NCBI RefSeq assembly: GCF_006968745.1 | Contig: NZ_CP030118.1 | Coordinates: 5,552,320-5,616,319, forward strand | From: Brasilonema sennae CENA114 | GTDB taxonomy: Bacteria; Cyanobacteriota; Cyanobacteriia; Cyanobacteriales; Nostocaceae | DNA: 64,000 nucleotides | Direction: 5' to 3' | Shown: positions 62,931-64,000 of the stretch, piece after piece | How positions within the stretch are numbered: position 1 is the stretch's first letter | Layout: the number at the start of each line of letters is the position of its first letter | Notes under the pieces: model-generated | Database searches by the model: none | Told to the model about the DNA's origin: nothing | What the model saw: only the letters and a program-made list of their open reading frames with translations | Position numbers and translations under genes: made by a program

Positions 62931-64000
62931 GGTGAGACCAGTGCTTGATGAGGGTTTCCCGACCTAGGCATCTGGCGTAAGCGCAAAGCGCACGCTGCGC
63001 GTTCGCTCTTAGCGTGCGCTTGCGCTTACGCCGTAAGGCGTGCGCTTTGCGCATACCCGAAGGGGGGTTCCCAAGGCAGCTTTTGGGGGGAAGCGGGGGA
63101 ACATAACGTGCCGCCCCGTTGTAGCATCTGGCGTGAGGGTACCGGAGGCGGGTGAGGTTCCTCGTTTTTATAAGTGTTTATCCGGACATGATATCACTCA
63201 AAATCTCACCCTCGTTTTCAACGTAGCCACAATATTTCCCTCTCCTTAATAAGGAGAGCCAGTGCGTTGCGGTGAGACCAGTGCTTGATGAGGGTTTCCC
63301 GACCTAGGCATCTGGCGTAAGCGCAAAGCGCACGCTGCGCGTTCGCTCTTAGCGTGCGCTTGCGCTTACGCCGTAAGGCGTGCGCTTTGCGCATACCCGA
63401 AGGGGGGTTCCCAAGGCAGCTTTTGGGGGGAAGCGGGGGAACATAACGTGCCGCCCCGTTGTAGCACTTGGCGTGAGGGTACCGGAGGCGGGTGAGGTTC
63501 CTCGTTTTTATAAGTGTTTATCCGGACATGATATCACTCAAAATCTCACCCTCGTTTTCAACGTAGCCACAATATTTCCCTCTCCTTAATAAGGAGAGCC
63601 AGTGCGTTGCGGTGAGACCAGTGCTTGATGAGGGTTTCCCGACCTAGGCATCTGGCGTAAGCGCAAAGCGCACGCTGCGCGTTCGCTCTTAGCGTGCGCT
63701 TGCGCTTACGCCGTAAGGCGTGCGCTTTGCGCATACCCGAAGGGGGGTTCCCAAGGCAGCTTTTGGGGGGAAGCGGGGGAACATAACGTGCCGCCCCGTT
63801 GTAGCACCTGGCGTGAGGGTACCGGAGGCGGGTGAGGTTCCTCGTTTTTATAAGTGTTTATCCGGACATGATATCACTCAAAATCTCACCCTCGTTTTCA
63901 ACGTAGCCACAATATTTCCCTCTCCTTAATAAGGAGAGCCAGTGCGTTGCGGTGAGACCAGTGCTTGATGAGGGTTTCCCGACCTAGGCATCTGGCGTAA
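62931..64000. repeat. Tandem array of a 340-bp unit (three full copies and part of a fourth)
   Basis: Identical unit starts (GGTGAGACCAGTGCTTGATG) at 62931, 63271, 63611 and 63951. Each unit contains GAGGGTTTCCCGACCTAGGC, a long inverted pair GTAAGCGCAAAGCGCACGC with GCGTGCGCTTGCGCTTAC, GGTTCCCAAGGCAGC, GCCGCCCCGTTGTAGCA, TATAAGTGTTTATCCGGACA and CTCTCCTTAATAAGGAGAGC. The copies appear to differ mainly at one trinucleotide (about 63127, 63467, 63807). It continues beyond the window. The 69-aa ORFs in each unit are repeat by-products. Confidence 0.96.

Noticed and set aside
63040..63929. Three 69-codon ORFs at 340-base spacing
   Set aside because: They are part of the tandem repeat, differ only at a trinucleotide that varies between units, and begin inside a palindromic module; there is no ribosome site or family.

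Overview
The window reads as chromosomal DNA of a filamentous, probably heterocyst-forming cyanobacterium (Nostocales; a Scytonema/Brasilonema/Tolypothrix-like genome would fit, inferred from gene families only). Supporting signs are more than 20 exact HIP1 octamers (GCGATCGC), short tandem heptamer repeats (STRRs), a phytochrome with an Rcp-type response regulator, a cytochrome c6, an EGY-like site-2 protease, cyanobacterial small proteins (a PirA-like PII partner, DUF2301), many PAS/GAF signalling proteins, toxin-antitoxin pairs, and a very heavy load of dispersed palindromic repeats. No rRNA or tRNA gene was recognised.

Layout. 1-5.4 kb: the end of an AAA/WD40 protein with 15 almost identical blades, then two small toxin-antitoxin operons (RelE/YafQ-like and MazF/PemK-like). 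5.3-11.4 kb: a NUDIX hydrolase and a minus-strand light-signalling operon (phytochrome, Rcp-like regulator, REC-GAF-kinase). 12-20.7 kb: tldD/pmbA pair, aldo/keto reductase, cytochrome c6, membrane alpha/beta hydrolase, and a double CheB protein. 21.8-24.7 kb: three glycosyltransferase-like genes. 25-39.2 kb: a protein with a 13-heptad minisatellite, then a signalling island (REC-wHTH-Hpt-REC-REC hub, 1340-aa multi-PAS kinase, three CheY-like regulators, GAF-containing methyl-accepting protein). 39.8-53.9 kb: housekeeping and envelope genes (NUDIX, ABC1/UbiB kinase, site-2 protease, Spy-like protein, GHL10 hydrolase, repeat-domain secreted protein, YdcF-like and DUF2301 proteins) plus a broken tnpB. 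54.1-56.3 kb: a group II intron with RT-HNH maturase. 56.3-62.6 kb: SAM hydrolase, pirA-like gene with a candidate NtcA site, a truncated C-terminal protease running into a degenerate CRISPR-like array, GNAT acetyltransferase, murF, a TerB-like gene and a 52-aa membrane protein. 62.9 kb to the end: a tandem array of a 340-bp unit.

The most unusual signal is the repeat content. A modular family of GC-rich palindromic blocks fills most larger gaps, has spread into coding sequence in frame (phytochrome, and a 453-bp insertion splitting the TnpB zinc ribbon while keeping its frame), sits inside a smaller inverted-repeat element, and forms the 340-bp array. Heptamer repeats supply the stop codons of at least two genes. 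Functional coupling is clearest in the phytochrome operon, the toxin-antitoxin pairs, the signalling island and the three glycosyltransferase genes.
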